Positions 1-8,936 of a stretch of DNA of 64,000 nucleotides are shown piece after piece. Under the pieces are notes generated by a model. It had not been told where the DNA came from. It searched no databases and saw only the letters and a list, made by a program, of their open reading frames with translations. Positions within the stretch are counted from its first letter, which is position 1; every line of letters starts with the position of its first letter. A program made the position numbers and the translations under genes. Source of the DNA: Pseudoflavitalea sp. G-6-1-2 (lineage in GTDB: Bacteria; Bacteroidota; Bacteroidia; Chitinophagales; Chitinophagaceae); assembly GCF_012927185.1 (NCBI RefSeq), contig NZ_JABBGB010000002.1, positions 248,001 through 312,000 of the forward strand, in the 5' to 3' direction.

Positions 1-117
1 TCACTCCCCGCTATTGCTGCAAATGTATGTGAAGCGTTAATTATTGTATGTGAAAGTTGCATTATTAACGATATGTAATTATTTTATTGTGTTCATCCAA
101 TGTGTAAATATTACCAG

Positions 118-1140
118 ATGCGGTTACTCATATTATTGGTTGTTGTTATGTATGGGGGTGATGTTCAATCACAACCAGATTCTACCCTTACCCGGTTGCA
201 GCGTGCCGTGAAGTTGCACGACGCGGGTGAGTATGATGCCGCCATCAGTATTTATGATGAAGTGATCCGTTTGGATTCGGCCAATCTGCTGGCATGGTAC
301 GAAAAGTCGTTTTCCCTCTATGCCTCCCGGAAATACCTCGCTTGCGCAGCGCTCTGCAGTGCAGTGCTGAAGCGGTTCAGCAAGGGCGATGAGCTGGATA
401 ACATCTACGTTAATTATGGTGTTTCGCTGGATGCACTGAAACAGACCGATGATGCGATTAAGATCTATAATGAGGGCATCAGCAAATTTCCTGATAATCA
501 TCTGTTGTATTTTAACCGGGCCATTGCTTACGACAGGCAACAAATGCAGATGCTGGCAATTAATGATGTGCAGCAGGCATTGCGCATTCAGCCATCGCAT
601 GCTGCTTCGCATTTGTTACTGGGAACCATTATGCGAAACAGTAACCGCATTGCAGCAGCATTGTCGTTAAGCACTTACCTCCTGCTGGAACCCAATGCAG
701 GAAAGACTTCAATGGCATATGCAGCATTTTGTGCTGCGGTTGGAATTCCGGTGAACAGCAATAATTACAGGTTACGGAATAATGTAAATGTCCTGCGACC
801 TGATTCTGCACTCGATATTGCTTTCAGCAAAACCTTGCAGGCAATGCAGGTGCTCTCTGCAGCCGAAGGAGCTCTGGACTCTGATAGTACCAACAGTATT
901 GACATAAGAGTGCGGCGCAGGATTGAAATACTGGCATTGATCGATACGGGTGATCAACACAATTTCTTCTTAGATTTTTATTGTCCATTCTTTAGTGCGT
1001 TGCAGCGGGCTGGATATGCTGAAACAGCTGCGGAAATTATTTGTGCTGCAGGCCGCGATTCAACAGCACAGGAATGGGTTGCTGCAAATGCAGGTCAGAT
1101 GCAGGCTTTCAGCCGGTGGCTGAGGAATTATAAGTGGTAA
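118..1140 (+). CDS. Secreted TPR-repeat protein
   Basis: This is a 340-residue protein built in its first half from tetratricopeptide-type helical repeats, for example AGEYDAAISIYDEVIRLD and then INDVQQALRIQPSHAA. TPRs are protein-binding scaffolds, so an adaptor role outside the cytoplasm is likely, but no partner is visible. The N-terminus MRLLILLVVVMYGG ending VQSQ is a signal peptide without a lipobox. The C-terminal 170 residues match nothing I recognise. I chose ATG 118 because the signal peptide begins there and an AT-rich stretch (TAAATATT) lies just upstream. ATG 100 would add six residues. The gene stands alone, and its upstream region carries two direct copies of GTATGTGAA (24-32 and 48-56). 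Confidence 0.8.
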   Translation: MRLLILLVVVMYGGDVQSQPDSTLTRLQRAVKLHDAGEYDAAISIYDEVIRLDSANLLAWYEKSFSLYASRKYLACAALCSAVLKRFSKGDELDNIYVNYGVSLDALKQTDDAIKIYNEGISKFPDNHLLYFNRAIAYDRQQMQMLAINDVQQALRIQPSHAASHLLLGTIMRNSNRIAAALSLSTYLLLEPNAGKTSMAYAAFCAAVGIPVNSNNYRLRNNVNVLRPDSALDIAFSKTLQAMQVLSAAEGALDSDSTNSIDIRVRRRIEILALIDTGDQHNFFLDFYCPFFSALQRAGYAETAAEIICAAGRDSTAQEWVAANAGQMQAFSRWLRNYKW

Positions 1141-1203
1141 CGCTTCCTTACTCTTGCTTTACGTATGATCACCTCGGACCTGTGGAGGATACAAGAGCAG
1201 GTA

Positions 1204-1518
1204 TTAAGCGGGTAAGATGGCAGTAATTACCGGGCAGACTGAAGAATTTAATGCTGTTGATGTGGACTTGATGCGGAAGCGGTCTGCAGGTGAGTAGTAC
1301 ATGATGTTATTGTGGAATGAGGAGATGATTTTGCAGTTGCGGAGGGTGGGCAACAGCATTTGAGGTAGAATTGATGGTGATGGAGGTAACATGGAGGACT
1401 CAGTATGTGTGAAAATTGAAGAAAAGCGATAGTTGAGAAAATACATATCCGCGAAGCCTTGCTTCGGAATTTGACTTTGAAATAGTTCATCCATAAAATC
1501 TTCCCTGATATTTTTCAA
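1204..1518 (-). CDS. Doubtful small ORF in a 400-bp gap
   Basis: Between the TPR gene and the DUF6266-like gene lie about 400 bases with one minus-strand frame of 104 codons, starting 24 nt after the upstream gene stops. The first 35 residues look protein-like (MKNIREDFMDELFQSQ). The rest is rich in Ser, Pro and Ile without a recognisable pattern. I do not recognise a family. It may be a short lineage-specific gene co-transcribed with the upstream gene, or chance. I see no terminator hairpin or other clear signal in the gap. Confidence 0.2.
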   Translation of the reverse strand: MKNIREDFMDELFQSQIPKQGFADMYFLNYRFSSIFTHTESSMLPPSPSILPQMLLPTLRNCKIISSFHNNIMYYSPADRFRIKSTSTALNSSVCPVITAILPA

Positions 1519-1541
1519 TGCGGGAGTGGGAGGATCAATTA

Positions 1542-2366
1542 CTATTCCCTTTGTTCTTTCAGACGATTATTTTGAGTTGTTGCGTTGCCTGTTGCCGGTA
1601 TTAAATCTGATGCAGATTGAAGTTCTTGCTTGTCGCCTGTATGCCGCGAATACTGTGCCGGTTGTAGCTTTAAATGCTCGTTTTTTTGTTGCCTTCTTCG
1701 CTGCTTTTTAGAAACTGTATTTGCAGCAGGCATTTCAATTTTAATGATGTCTGTAGCCAGGTATCGCTTATCATACAAAGGATATTTTCCCTGAAATGGA
1801 TTGACCTGCAACACTACAATCAGTGTGCCTTTTCCGGGAAGATTGGCATCGAGTTCAACTGGAGTAAATTGCTCCGACCAGGCCACAAACTTATGCATAT
1901 AAGAGCGTTCGATTGATTGAAGAACTTCTCCTGTAGTTAAATCCAATCGCAAAGCAATGAGCCTGTATTCCATATGCGTAACCTTAATGTGCCGCGGCAT
2001 TATGATTTTGGTGATGCGGAGTCTATTGTCTTCGCCGAGCATTGGCGATTGCATGAAATGTGAGACAGACGTCTGCTGATTGAAGCGATAACCGCTGAGA
2101 CCCCCTACTCCTGATTGAATAAGATTTTTATTGAGACGATTTACGTGTTCTCTGTCTTTTTTTCCATACAGATAAGGAGCCAATGCATTCCTGATCAGCT
2201 TGCCGGTATGACTGGCTTCGCCAAAACGCTTAGCTGCTTTGCGTGTATCGTGTGTTTGCTTTACATGCATCGGCATGCTGCGTAAACAATGCTTTCCATT
2301 TCGATAGTAGCCGATGAGATCTCCGCATCTGCCAGTGAATTTGAGCTTACCTGTCAGGATTGCCAT
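1542..2366 (-). CDS. DUF6266-like conserved Bacteroidota protein
   Basis: This 274-residue protein begins MAILTGKLKFTGRCGDLIGY and continues GKHCLRSMP. A start of this form (Gly-rich, then a short strand, then an Arg-Ser-x-Pro turn) is typical of a Bacteroidota-restricted family of unknown function (DUF6266 and relatives). There is no signal peptide or membrane segment. The last 70 residues (KKQRRRQQKNEHLK onward) are basic and low in complexity, and may be disordered. The function of the family is not known to me. It is transcribed away from the lipoprotein genes that follow. Confidence 0.6.
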   Translation of the reverse strand: MAILTGKLKFTGRCGDLIGYYRNGKHCLRSMPMHVKQTHDTRKAAKRFGEASHTGKLIRNALAPYLYGKKDREHVNRLNKNLIQSGVGGLSGYRFNQQTSVSHFMQSPMLGEDNRLRITKIIMPRHIKVTHMEYRLIALRLDLTTGEVLQSIERSYMHKFVAWSEQFTPVELDANLPGKGTLIVVLQVNPFQGKYPLYDKRYLATDIIKIEMPAANTVSKKQRRRQQKNEHLKLQPAQYSRHTGDKQELQSASDLIPATGNATTQNNRLKEQRE

Positions 2367-2487
2367 ATGCCAAAGTTTAATAGGTTAATGTAATGGTATA
2401 TGAATCTACTGAAAACCAGAAGCAAGTAATTGCATGAATCTGTTAAAATACAGAACAGGCATGGGTTTGCGGTTGCTGCCAACCGCC

Positions 2488-2510
2488 AAAAAAGGGGCCA
2501 TCGGCCCCTT
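2488..2510 (-). terminator. Intrinsic terminator after the lipoprotein region
   Basis: On the minus strand a GGGGCC/GGCCCC hairpin with a 3-nt loop is followed by six T. It lies 10 nt after the stop at 2521 and would end transcription from the lipoprotein genes. Confidence 0.75.
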
Positions 2511-2520
2511 GTCTCTCACT

Positions 2521-2950
2521 TTAATGCATTGCTACAAATGTTTTCTGAAGATACAAGGCTTCGCCCCAACCAGGGTTTTCAGGCCGGCGCTCCAGTTTCA
2601 GTGTGTCATTTGTAAGTACAATGATTTTCCATTTTTTACCCAGTCCGAATGGCTCTTCCGAACTGCTGAATTCCATTTCAGTATCAGATACCGTGCTGAA
2701 TGGATACGTGTAAAGCATTACGCTTTTGTCTTTTCTCACCTGTCTTAGATAGACCTTGTTCTGATCAAACTTGTAGATGCCGGAATCGGGCAGGATAAAA
2801 TAAGAACTTGTGGAATTGTTTTCAAATTCGCCATACGCCTTGTAGTATAACCAGGTGTTTGATGTGAGAAGCTGGGGTGGCGTATAATCCTTGCAGGGGG
2901 ACTTTTATTGTATCACCGCCTGCAATAATATTTTTATCATGTAAAGTTCT
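2521..2950 (-). pseudogene. Frameshifted lipocalin-like module
   Basis: The minus strand downstream of the lipoprotein gene still reads as protein but in two frames. The part from about 2950 to 2901 reads RNRTLHDKNIIAGGDTIKVP in one frame. From the G5 run at 2896-2900 the sequence continues in another frame as CKDYTPPQLLTSNTWLYYKA and runs to the stop at 2521, ending TLKLERRPENPGWGEALYLQ then KTFVAMH. Neither piece has a plausible start codon or signal peptide. The second piece is in the same frame as the lipoprotein gene at 2956. The strand-rich composition resembles lipocalin-like domains of Bacteroidota lipoproteins. I infer a second domain or second gene damaged by indels, one of them at the G5 run. 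The terminator at 2488 still follows it. Confidence 0.5.
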
Positions 2951-2955
2951 GTTTC

Positions 2956-3438
2956 TTATCGTGGCGTTGCCTGAAGTGTTACTACATCAGGAGTAAGCAA
3001 AATATAAGAACTGGTTCCAGGATCAACCGTCTTTTCTTTTCCCAGAAATTTTATCCTCAATTTATCTTTAGTAAGGGAAAGAATTTCCCAGGTTGCTTTT
3101 GCGGGTGGGCCATAGGCAGGATCTATATTCAGATACTTATCTGAAGTTACCTCATAGCCGAATTTACCATAAAGCGGGATGTCTATAAATATAGGGCGAT
3201 ATTCCGTTTCGCGGGTCTGCAATGTAGCAACCATGCTATCAATGGCGAAGTCGTATTTGATCTCTGTAGAAAAAAGCGCCGGTTTGGGATCATTACCAGG
3301 AAATGTAACTTCTGTTACATTCCATGTTGATTCCTGTAATTGTTCGAGCGTGGATTTATCCTTACTTTTTTTACAGGCCATGCCTGATGCGGCTACCAGA
3401 ATCAATAGCGCAAAACGAGTTAGTTTGGAAGTGAACAT
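2956..3438 (-). CDS. Lipocalin-like lipoprotein
   Basis: A 160-residue lipoprotein with the signal sequence MFTSKLTRFALLILVAASGM and lipobox GMACKK. After the Cys comes KKSKDKSTLEQLQESTWNVT, and the motif LQ-x-x-W-x-V at the start of a beta-rich domain is typical of the lipocalin-like or DUF4923-type small lipoproteins of Bacteroidota. The ligand is unknown. The final residues (VVTLQATPR) leave the domain pattern, and the next 430 bases still look coding in shifted frames, so the true product may once have been longer. It is divergent from the luciferase-like gene at 3592, with a 153-bp shared upstream region. Confidence 0.7.
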   Translation of the reverse strand: MFTSKLTRFALLILVAASGMACKKSKDKSTLEQLQESTWNVTEVTFPGNDPKPALFSTEIKYDFAIDSMVATLQTRETEYRPIFIDIPLYGKFGYEVTSDKYLNIDPAYGPPAKATWEILSLTKDKLRIKFLGKEKTVDPGTSSYILLTPDVVTLQATPR

Positions 3439-3591
3439 TTTTAGTGACGATTTAATAATTAAACAAAGCAGGGCCGGCCCGTGTTACTGTATATGCTCAC
3501 TTGACCATAACGAATGTTTAATCGTTGCATCACATCATATTTGATGATATTTGCATAAATTACTATACATAAACGGCAATAATCCCACAAT

Positions 3592-4620
3592 ATGGAACTA
3601 GGTATCAGCACTTTTGTAGAACGTACTCCCGATCCGGAAACAGGTTTAACAGTTTCTCCCCATCAACGTTTGCATCATCTGCTCGAAGAGGCAGTGTTGC
3701 TCGAAGAAGTTGGCCTCGATGTGTTTGCAATTGGCGAACATCATCGTCCGGATTTTGTTGCAAGTTCTCCTGCTGTTATTCTTGCAGCCATCGCTGCAAA
3801 AACAAAACGCATCAAACTCAGCAGTGCTGTTACCGTACTTAGTTCCGATGATCCTGTTCGTGTGTTTCAGGATTTCTCCACCCTCGATCTGCTTTCCGAT
3901 GGCAGAGCAGAGATAATGGCAGGAAGAGGATCTTTCATCGAATCGTTCCCGCTCTTTGGTTACAACCTCGAAGATTATGATGAGCTGTTTGCAGAAAAGC
4001 TTGAGCTACTGGTACAGCTCAATAAATCGGAGAAAGTAAACTGGGTTGGCAAACACCGTCCTTCTATCAAAAACCTCGGCGTATATCCGCGCCCGTTCCA
4101 GAAAGAACTGCCGGTATGGGTGGCCGTTGGCGGCACACCACAATCCGTGATCCGTGCGGCAAAACTGGGATTGCCACTGGCGTTGGCCATTATCGGCGGA
4201 AGTCCCGAACAATTTGTACCGCTGGTGAATCTGTACAAAGAGACCTATCTCAGTGCCGGGCATGATGCCGCCAAAATGGAGATAGCTGTGCATTCACATG
4301 GCTATATCGCTGATGAATCTGATCAGGCTGCGCTTGAATTTTATCCGAGTTACCAGCATGTGATGACGCAGCTGGGCCGCGAACGCGGATGGCCTGCCAT
4401 GAACCCGCATCAGTTTCAGGCAATGCGATCTAAAAAAGGATCACTGCTCGTAGGCAGCGCCAACGAGGTAACCGATAAAATCCTTTATTACAAAGAACTC
4501 TTTGGACTTACACGCTTTCTCCTTCATATCAGTGTAGGCACGTTGCCACATAAGAAAGTACTGCATGCCATAGAGCTGCTTGGTACAGAAGTAGCTCCTG
4601 CTGTAAACAAACATTCATAA
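3592..4620 (+). CDS. LLM-class (luciferase-like) flavin oxidoreductase
   Basis: A 342-residue cytosolic enzyme of the bacterial luciferase-like TIM-barrel family. Hallmarks are the early strand [10 protein letters not shown], the motif [20 protein letters not shown], the [17 protein letters not shown] block and [20 protein letters not shown]. These match the single-component LLM subfamily (TIGR03858 type) whose substrate is unknown. Such enzymes use FMNH2 and oxygen, or F420 in actinobacteria. The gene is monocistronic. The upstream region has an ATCAT-ATTTG-ATGAT palindrome that could be an operator, but the promoter is not clear. The assignment to the family is certain and the substrate is not. 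Confidence 0.9.
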   Translation: MELGISTFVERTPDPETGLTVSPHQRLHHLLEEAVLLEEVGLDVFAIGEHHRPDFVASSPAVILAAIAAKTKRIKLSSAVTVLSSDDPVRVFQDFSTLDLLSDGRAEIMAGRGSFIESFPLFGYNLEDYDELFAEKLELLVQLNKSEKVNWVGKHRPSIKNLGVYPRPFQKELPVWVAVGGTPQSVIRAAKLGLPLALAIIGGSPEQFVPLVNLYKETYLSAGHDAAKMEIAVHSHGYIADESDQAALEFYPSYQHVMTQLGRERGWPAMNPHQFQAMRSKKGSLLVGSANEVTDKILYYKELFGLTRFLLHISVGTLPHKKVLHAIELLGTEVAPAVNKHS

Positions 4621-4782
4621 GTATTTTATTGGCTTCAATCGCACGCTCCGCGGGTATTCTGTGGAGATGGTGATGCTGTGCACCGGACTGTGGAAACAAT
4701 CCTGAAAGTATTGCTCCATTTATCAGCTGTGCAAAGTAACTTGTTGCCCGATACAATGTTCCCCTCCAAAAATTATATATCG

Positions 4783-6741
4783 ATGATCAGGATCATTTCA
4801 AAAATGCTACCCGTTGCCGCATGCTTCTGTTGTATGCAGCCACTGGCAGCACAGGAATACAGGTTGAGCTCTCCCGATAAGAAAACTGAACTGCGCATTT
4901 CGGTAACGGACAGCATCCGTTACAGTGTGTTCCGCAATGGTACGCAACTGGTGAACAGTTCTGTGGTACATCTGGTTACATCGGCAGATAACGCCGGTGG
5001 TTTCAAGGTTAAGAAAGCTGTGAGCAGTAAAACAGATCAGTGGCTGCAACCGGTAGTGCAACAAAAGAACAGCCGCATCAGAGATCAGTTCAATGCAATG
5101 TCGCTGGCATTCAAAAATAAACTGGAGTTGCAATGGCGTGCATACGATAATGGTATTGCATGGAGATGGGTAACTGCTATTCAGAATCCTTATACGGTGA
5201 ATGAAGAAAAAGTCACTATCAGTCTCAGCTCAGGCAGCAAGAGCTGGTATCCTGTGGAAGAGGGTTTCATGTCGCACAACGAAAGGCTCTATCAGCAATT
5301 GCCTGTCGACAGCATCAGTGGAAAGCACAGCCTGGCCAGTCTTCCCGCTCTTTTTGAAACCAATGGGGTAAAGCTGATGGTAACTGAATCCGATCTGCTC
5401 GACTATGCCGGCATGTGGCTGCAAAGCAGTGGCAACGGTGTTTTGCAGGGAACTTTCCCGCATTATCCCACACGCGTAGAACTTACGTCAGACAGAGATG
5501 AGCCGGTGAGAGAGCGGGCATCTTTCCTCGCAAAGAAAACTGCCCCTGCTACCCTGCCCTGGCGTTTGATTATGATTGCGGAGAACGACAAAGACCTGCT
5601 CACCAATCAACTCGTATATCAGCTCGCCACTCCATCCACCGGTGATTTCAGTTGGGTGAAACCCGGCAAAGCCATCTGGGACTGGTGGAACGATAACAAT
5701 ATTTACGGCGTGGATTTCCGCGCAGGCATCAATACTGCTACTTACAAATACTACATCGATTTCGCAGCTAAGAACGGAGTCGAATATGTGGTGTTCGATG
5801 AAGGATGGTGCCCTACACGCGACTTGCTTCATCCCAAACCCGAAATGGATATGGATGAACTGAGCAGCTATGCGGCATCCAAAAACGTAGGACTGATACT
5901 CTGGGTTAACTGGTATGCACTCGACAAACAGATGGATGAAGCGCTCGCGCTCTTCGCCAAATGGAAAGTGCGTGGCATCAAAGTAGATTTCATGCAACGC
6001 GACGATCAGCCAATGGTGAACTTCTACGAACGCACTGCCAAAGCAGCTGCCGCGCATCATATGATGGTTGATTTTCACGGAGCCTATAAACCGACCGGCA
6101 TCTACCGCACGTATCCGAACGTAATGAGTTTTGAAGGCGTATACGGAATGGAGCAAAGCAAATGGGATCCCCAAAAATTGATCGGCCCGGATCATAACGT
6201 AACCTTCCCTTTCATTCGCATGGCCGCTGGTCCGGCGGACTACACCCCCGGTGCGATGCTCAATGCGCAACGCGACGACTGGGCGCCCATCTGGAGCAAT
6301 CCCATGAGCCTCGGTACCCGCTGCCATCAGTTAGCCATGTATGTGGTGTTCGAAAGCCCCCTGCAAATGCTGGCAGATAACCCAACACATTATTACAAAG
6401 AACCTGAATGCATGGAGTTTCTGAAATCGGTGCCTGCTGTGTGGGATTCTACCATTGCTGTAAGTGGAAAAGTAGGCGAACATATTCTCACTGCAAGAAA
6501 AGCGCTTAATGGAGATTGGTATATCGGTGCAATGAGTAACTGGACTGCCCGCGAACTGCCACTCGACCTTTCTTTCCTGCCTGAAGGAAAATACAAAATG
6601 CAGATCTGGAAAGATGGCATCAATGCAGACCGCAATGCACAGGATTTCAAAATGGAAACCATCTCTGTAACAAAGCAGTCCAGGCTGATGCTGAAACTCG
6701 CCCCCGGCGGCGGTTTTGTAGCAAGACTCACTGCTGAATAA
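4783..6741 (+). CDS. GH97 glycoside hydrolase, probable retaining alpha-galactosidase
   Basis: A 652-residue secreted enzyme of family GH97. It has a signal peptide (MIRIISKMLPVAACF, ending PLAAQ), an N-terminal beta-super-sandwich to about residue 270, a TIM barrel and a small C-terminal beta domain. In the barrel, the Asp of GIKVDFMQRDD (residue 402) sits where the nucleophile Asp415 of Bacteroides BtGH97b lies. Glu457 in GVYGMEQSKW is 55 residues later, the same spacing as the acid/base Glu470 of that enzyme. Inverting SusB-type members lack the nucleophile Asp, so a retaining alpha-galactosidase is favoured. ATG 4756 would give a nine-residue longer signal peptide. A frame further upstream (4678) has no supporting signal. 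It is monocistronic with a strong terminator. Confidence 0.88.
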   Translation: MIRIISKMLPVAACFCCMQPLAAQEYRLSSPDKKTELRISVTDSIRYSVFRNGTQLVNSSVVHLVTSADNAGGFKVKKAVSSKTDQWLQPVVQQKNSRIRDQFNAMSLAFKNKLELQWRAYDNGIAWRWVTAIQNPYTVNEEKVTISLSSGSKSWYPVEEGFMSHNERLYQQLPVDSISGKHSLASLPALFETNGVKLMVTESDLLDYAGMWLQSSGNGVLQGTFPHYPTRVELTSDRDEPVRERASFLAKKTAPATLPWRLIMIAENDKDLLTNQLVYQLATPSTGDFSWVKPGKAIWDWWNDNNIYGVDFRAGINTATYKYYIDFAAKNGVEYVVFDEGWCPTRDLLHPKPEMDMDELSSYAASKNVGLILWVNWYALDKQMDEALALFAKWKVRGIKVDFMQRDDQPMVNFYERTAKAAAAHHMMVDFHGAYKPTGIYRTYPNVMSFEGVYGMEQSKWDPQKLIGPDHNVTFPFIRMAAGPADYTPGAMLNAQRDDWAPIWSNPMSLGTRCHQLAMYVVFESPLQMLADNPTHYYKEPECMEFLKSVPAVWDSTIAVSGKVGEHILTARKALNGDWYIGAMSNWTARELPLDLSFLPEGKYKMQIWKDGINADRNAQDFKMETISVTKQSRLMLKLAPGGGFVARLTAE

Positions 6742-6764
6742 AATTAATGTTGATACTAAAAATT

Positions 6765-6799
6765 AAAGGGTTGACCATTGAGTCAACCCTTTCTGTTTT
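6765..6799 (+). terminator. Intrinsic terminator of the GH97 gene
   Basis: A perfect 11-bp stem (AAAGGGTTGAC with GTCAACCCTTT) with a 6-nt loop is followed by CTGTTTT, 24 nt after the GH97 stop. Confidence 0.85.
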
Positions 6800-6856
6800 A
6801 AGTACGATTGCTTGCTTGCTTTGTTTCTGCAACTATTTTTATTATCATTACTCTCT

Positions 6857-8119
6857 ATGAAAACTACCCTGATTTTTCTGCTTATCCTCTCCTGTTCAGT
6901 TCAGTTGACTGCGCAGGAAAATGAACTGATCCCCTATCGTGTAAAAGATAAATATGGTTATTCGGATATTTCCGGCAAGATCAAAATAGAACCCCGGTTC
7001 AACAGCGCATTTCTATTTTATGATGATTATAGTGTAGTCAACTATGTTGAAGGAGGTGGATATGCTTTGATCGACAAATCAGGTCAGGAAATATTGCCTC
7101 CATCATATAAACGCATATCTGTACTGGTAGACAGGCCGGATGCCAAACAACCGCCAAGGTCTGCAACGGCCATCGTGGTAACCAATGATAACTATTATGG
7201 ATTGTATGCATTGCCTTCAGGGAAAGAGTTGCTTCCTCCTGCCAAATACAGGTTAATACAGTATCTGACTAACAGTCTGTTTACGGTTTTTATAAGAATG
7301 GGAGAACTTGGCGTCTTCGATGCAGCTACAGGCAACCTGCTTGCAGAACCCATTTATAATTCCGCCAGCTTCGAAAATAACGAAGTGCTTGTATCAGGGA
7401 ATGATAAACAACTCATCATTCCGATGCTGCCTTCAGGCGTTCCGGGAACTCCAAAAGAAAAGATCAATGTACCTGCAGAGAAGAAAGAAAGTGAAGAGTA
7501 CGTTGAAAATGTAAAGATCGGGAGTGATGATGATGACAACGACAAGTATGTATACTCACAGGAAGCCTACGATGCGCGCCTGTATAAACAAAATGGCAAA
7601 TACGGATTTCATTTCGGAAAGGAATTCAAAGGAGATGAGATCCCTCCTGTTTACGATGAGATTGACAGATATGGGGAAGCAGAAGGACGGCTTGTAGTAA
7701 AAAAGGATCATAAATGGGGTATCATCAATTCAAAGAATCAAACACTTCTTCCATGCCTCTATGAAAGTGTTTTCTATGAAGGGTGCCAGATTTTAGAAAA
7801 ACGATACGTGGTAAAAATCGACGGTAAAATGGCTGTGGTAGATAGTTCCGGAAAAGTATTAATTGCAGGTTACGATTTTATCAGAGGAGGAAATGGTGAT
7901 TTCTTCGTGCTCAAACAGGATGAACTGTACGGCTTGTTTTTCATAAATGGCAGGAAGAAAAATGTAGTGATCAAACCGGAATTCAGGAGCCTTGAAAAAG
8001 TAAGGATTCCTATGCCCGGCGAGAAGAACAAGCATCGGTATCTGGTAGTTGTGTTCAGTGCTAAAAACAATAAATCGGGCCTGATCTCTTCTGAAGGCAA
8101 AAGGTATTTCGAAGATTAA
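6857..8119 (+). CDS. Secreted WG-repeat protein
   Basis: A 420-residue exported protein with a clear signal peptide (MKTTLIFLLILSCSVQLTAQ). The body is a string of WG-type beta repeats: KYGYSDISGKIKIEPRF, then YALIDKSGQEILPPSY, KWGIINSKNQTLLPCLYE and AVVDSSGKVLIAGYDFI. WG repeats form beta-propeller-like surfaces and are widespread in Bacteroidota with unknown ligands. An acidic linker (SDDDDNDK) interrupts the array near residue 225. The ATG at 6857 is chosen over an upstream TTG frame because it begins the signal peptide. It precedes the sigma factor gene on the same strand but is 104 nt away and is probably independent. Confidence 0.82.
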   Translation: MKTTLIFLLILSCSVQLTAQENELIPYRVKDKYGYSDISGKIKIEPRFNSAFLFYDDYSVVNYVEGGGYALIDKSGQEILPPSYKRISVLVDRPDAKQPPRSATAIVVTNDNYYGLYALPSGKELLPPAKYRLIQYLTNSLFTVFIRMGELGVFDAATGNLLAEPIYNSASFENNEVLVSGNDKQLIIPMLPSGVPGTPKEKINVPAEKKESEEYVENVKIGSDDDDNDKYVYSQEAYDARLYKQNGKYGFHFGKEFKGDEIPPVYDEIDRYGEAEGRLVVKKDHKWGIINSKNQTLLPCLYESVFYEGCQILEKRYVVKIDGKMAVVDSSGKVLIAGYDFIRGGNGDFFVLKQDELYGLFFINGRKKNVVIKPEFRSLEKVRIPMPGEKNKHRYLVVVFSAKNNKSGLISSEGKRYFED

Positions 8120-8223
8120 GAATGAAATTGTCAACTGATTTGCCATCTCTGCAAGGAAGCGGTTTCTTCGGTTTAGTGAATTAATTGCTACATTTAGGGC
8201 TTCCATAAAATGTAGCGGATCAC

Positions 8224-8802
8224 TTGTCAACTCTTTCCATATACGAGCAACAGGAACTGTTCAAAAAGATTGCGGCCGGCGATATTGCTGCATTCAGACA
8301 GTTGTTTGACCTTTACAGGTTGAGGTTATTTGCAGCGGCACTGAAGATTACAAAATCCGGGTATGCTGCCGAAGAAATTGTGCAGGAGATCTTCACAGCA
8401 CTTTGGGAAAGCCGTTCCAATCTGGAAAATGTAGAGAACCCTCCGGCCTATATTTTTACTGTTGCATACAACAAAACCTTTCGCTTTCTCAAAAAAACAG
8501 CGGGCGATAATGCCAGGCTGCAGGCCTTGATGAAACGTGCCGAAGACCGGGATAATCATACCGAAGAATGGATCGATGTTCGGGAAAGCCAGCAGATACT
8601 TGAATTTGCCATCCGGCAATTGCCCACAAAACGCCAACTCATTTACCGCCTCAGCCGTGAAGAAGGATTGAGTTATGAGCAGATCGCCGAACGGCTTCAT
8701 CTCTCCAAACTCACCGTTAAAAAGCAGATGGCGCTTGCCTTGCAGAACCTCCGCAGCATTGTTTCAAAGCATTCGCCGCTGATTGCCCTATTCCTTTTTT
8801 AG
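8224..8802 (+). CDS. ECF-type RNA polymerase sigma-70 factor
   Basis: A 192-residue ECF sigma factor of the Bacteroidota FecI-like group. Region 2 reads AAEEIVQEIFTALWESR and region 4 has the helix-turn-helix LSYEQIAERLHLSKLTVKKQ. It should direct transcription of the following FecR/SusC/SusD locus when the anti-sigma factor is relieved by the substrate-loaded receptor. The start is a TTG at 8224, because the only in-frame upstream ATG is followed at once by a stop. A near-consensus -7 element (TACATTTA) lies about 30 nt upstream. The FecR gene follows after 134 nt, which include a GGGGCTGG/CCAGCTCC hairpin near 8879-8904. Confidence 0.93.
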   Translation: MSTLSIYEQQELFKKIAAGDIAAFRQLFDLYRLRLFAAALKITKSGYAAEEIVQEIFTALWESRSNLENVENPPAYIFTVAYNKTFRFLKKTAGDNARLQALMKRAEDRDNHTEEWIDVRESQQILEFAIRQLPTKRQLIYRLSREEGLSYEQIAERLHLSKLTVKKQMALALQNLRSIVSKHSPLIALFLF

Positions 8803-8936
8803 CAGGTAAAATTTATTGCAAAAAAATATTTTAACCGGCATTACTCCCACTGCCTGTTGGGAATACTCATTCTGTACAGGGGCTGGCGAAATCAAACCAG
8901 CTCCGGCAATAACCAACCTTATTCAACAAGCAATCT

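Noticed and set aside
5488-6327. Minus-strand frame of 279 codons opposite the GH97 catalytic domain
   Set aside because: It is fully inside a gene with conserved catalytic residues on the other strand, and no family is visible.
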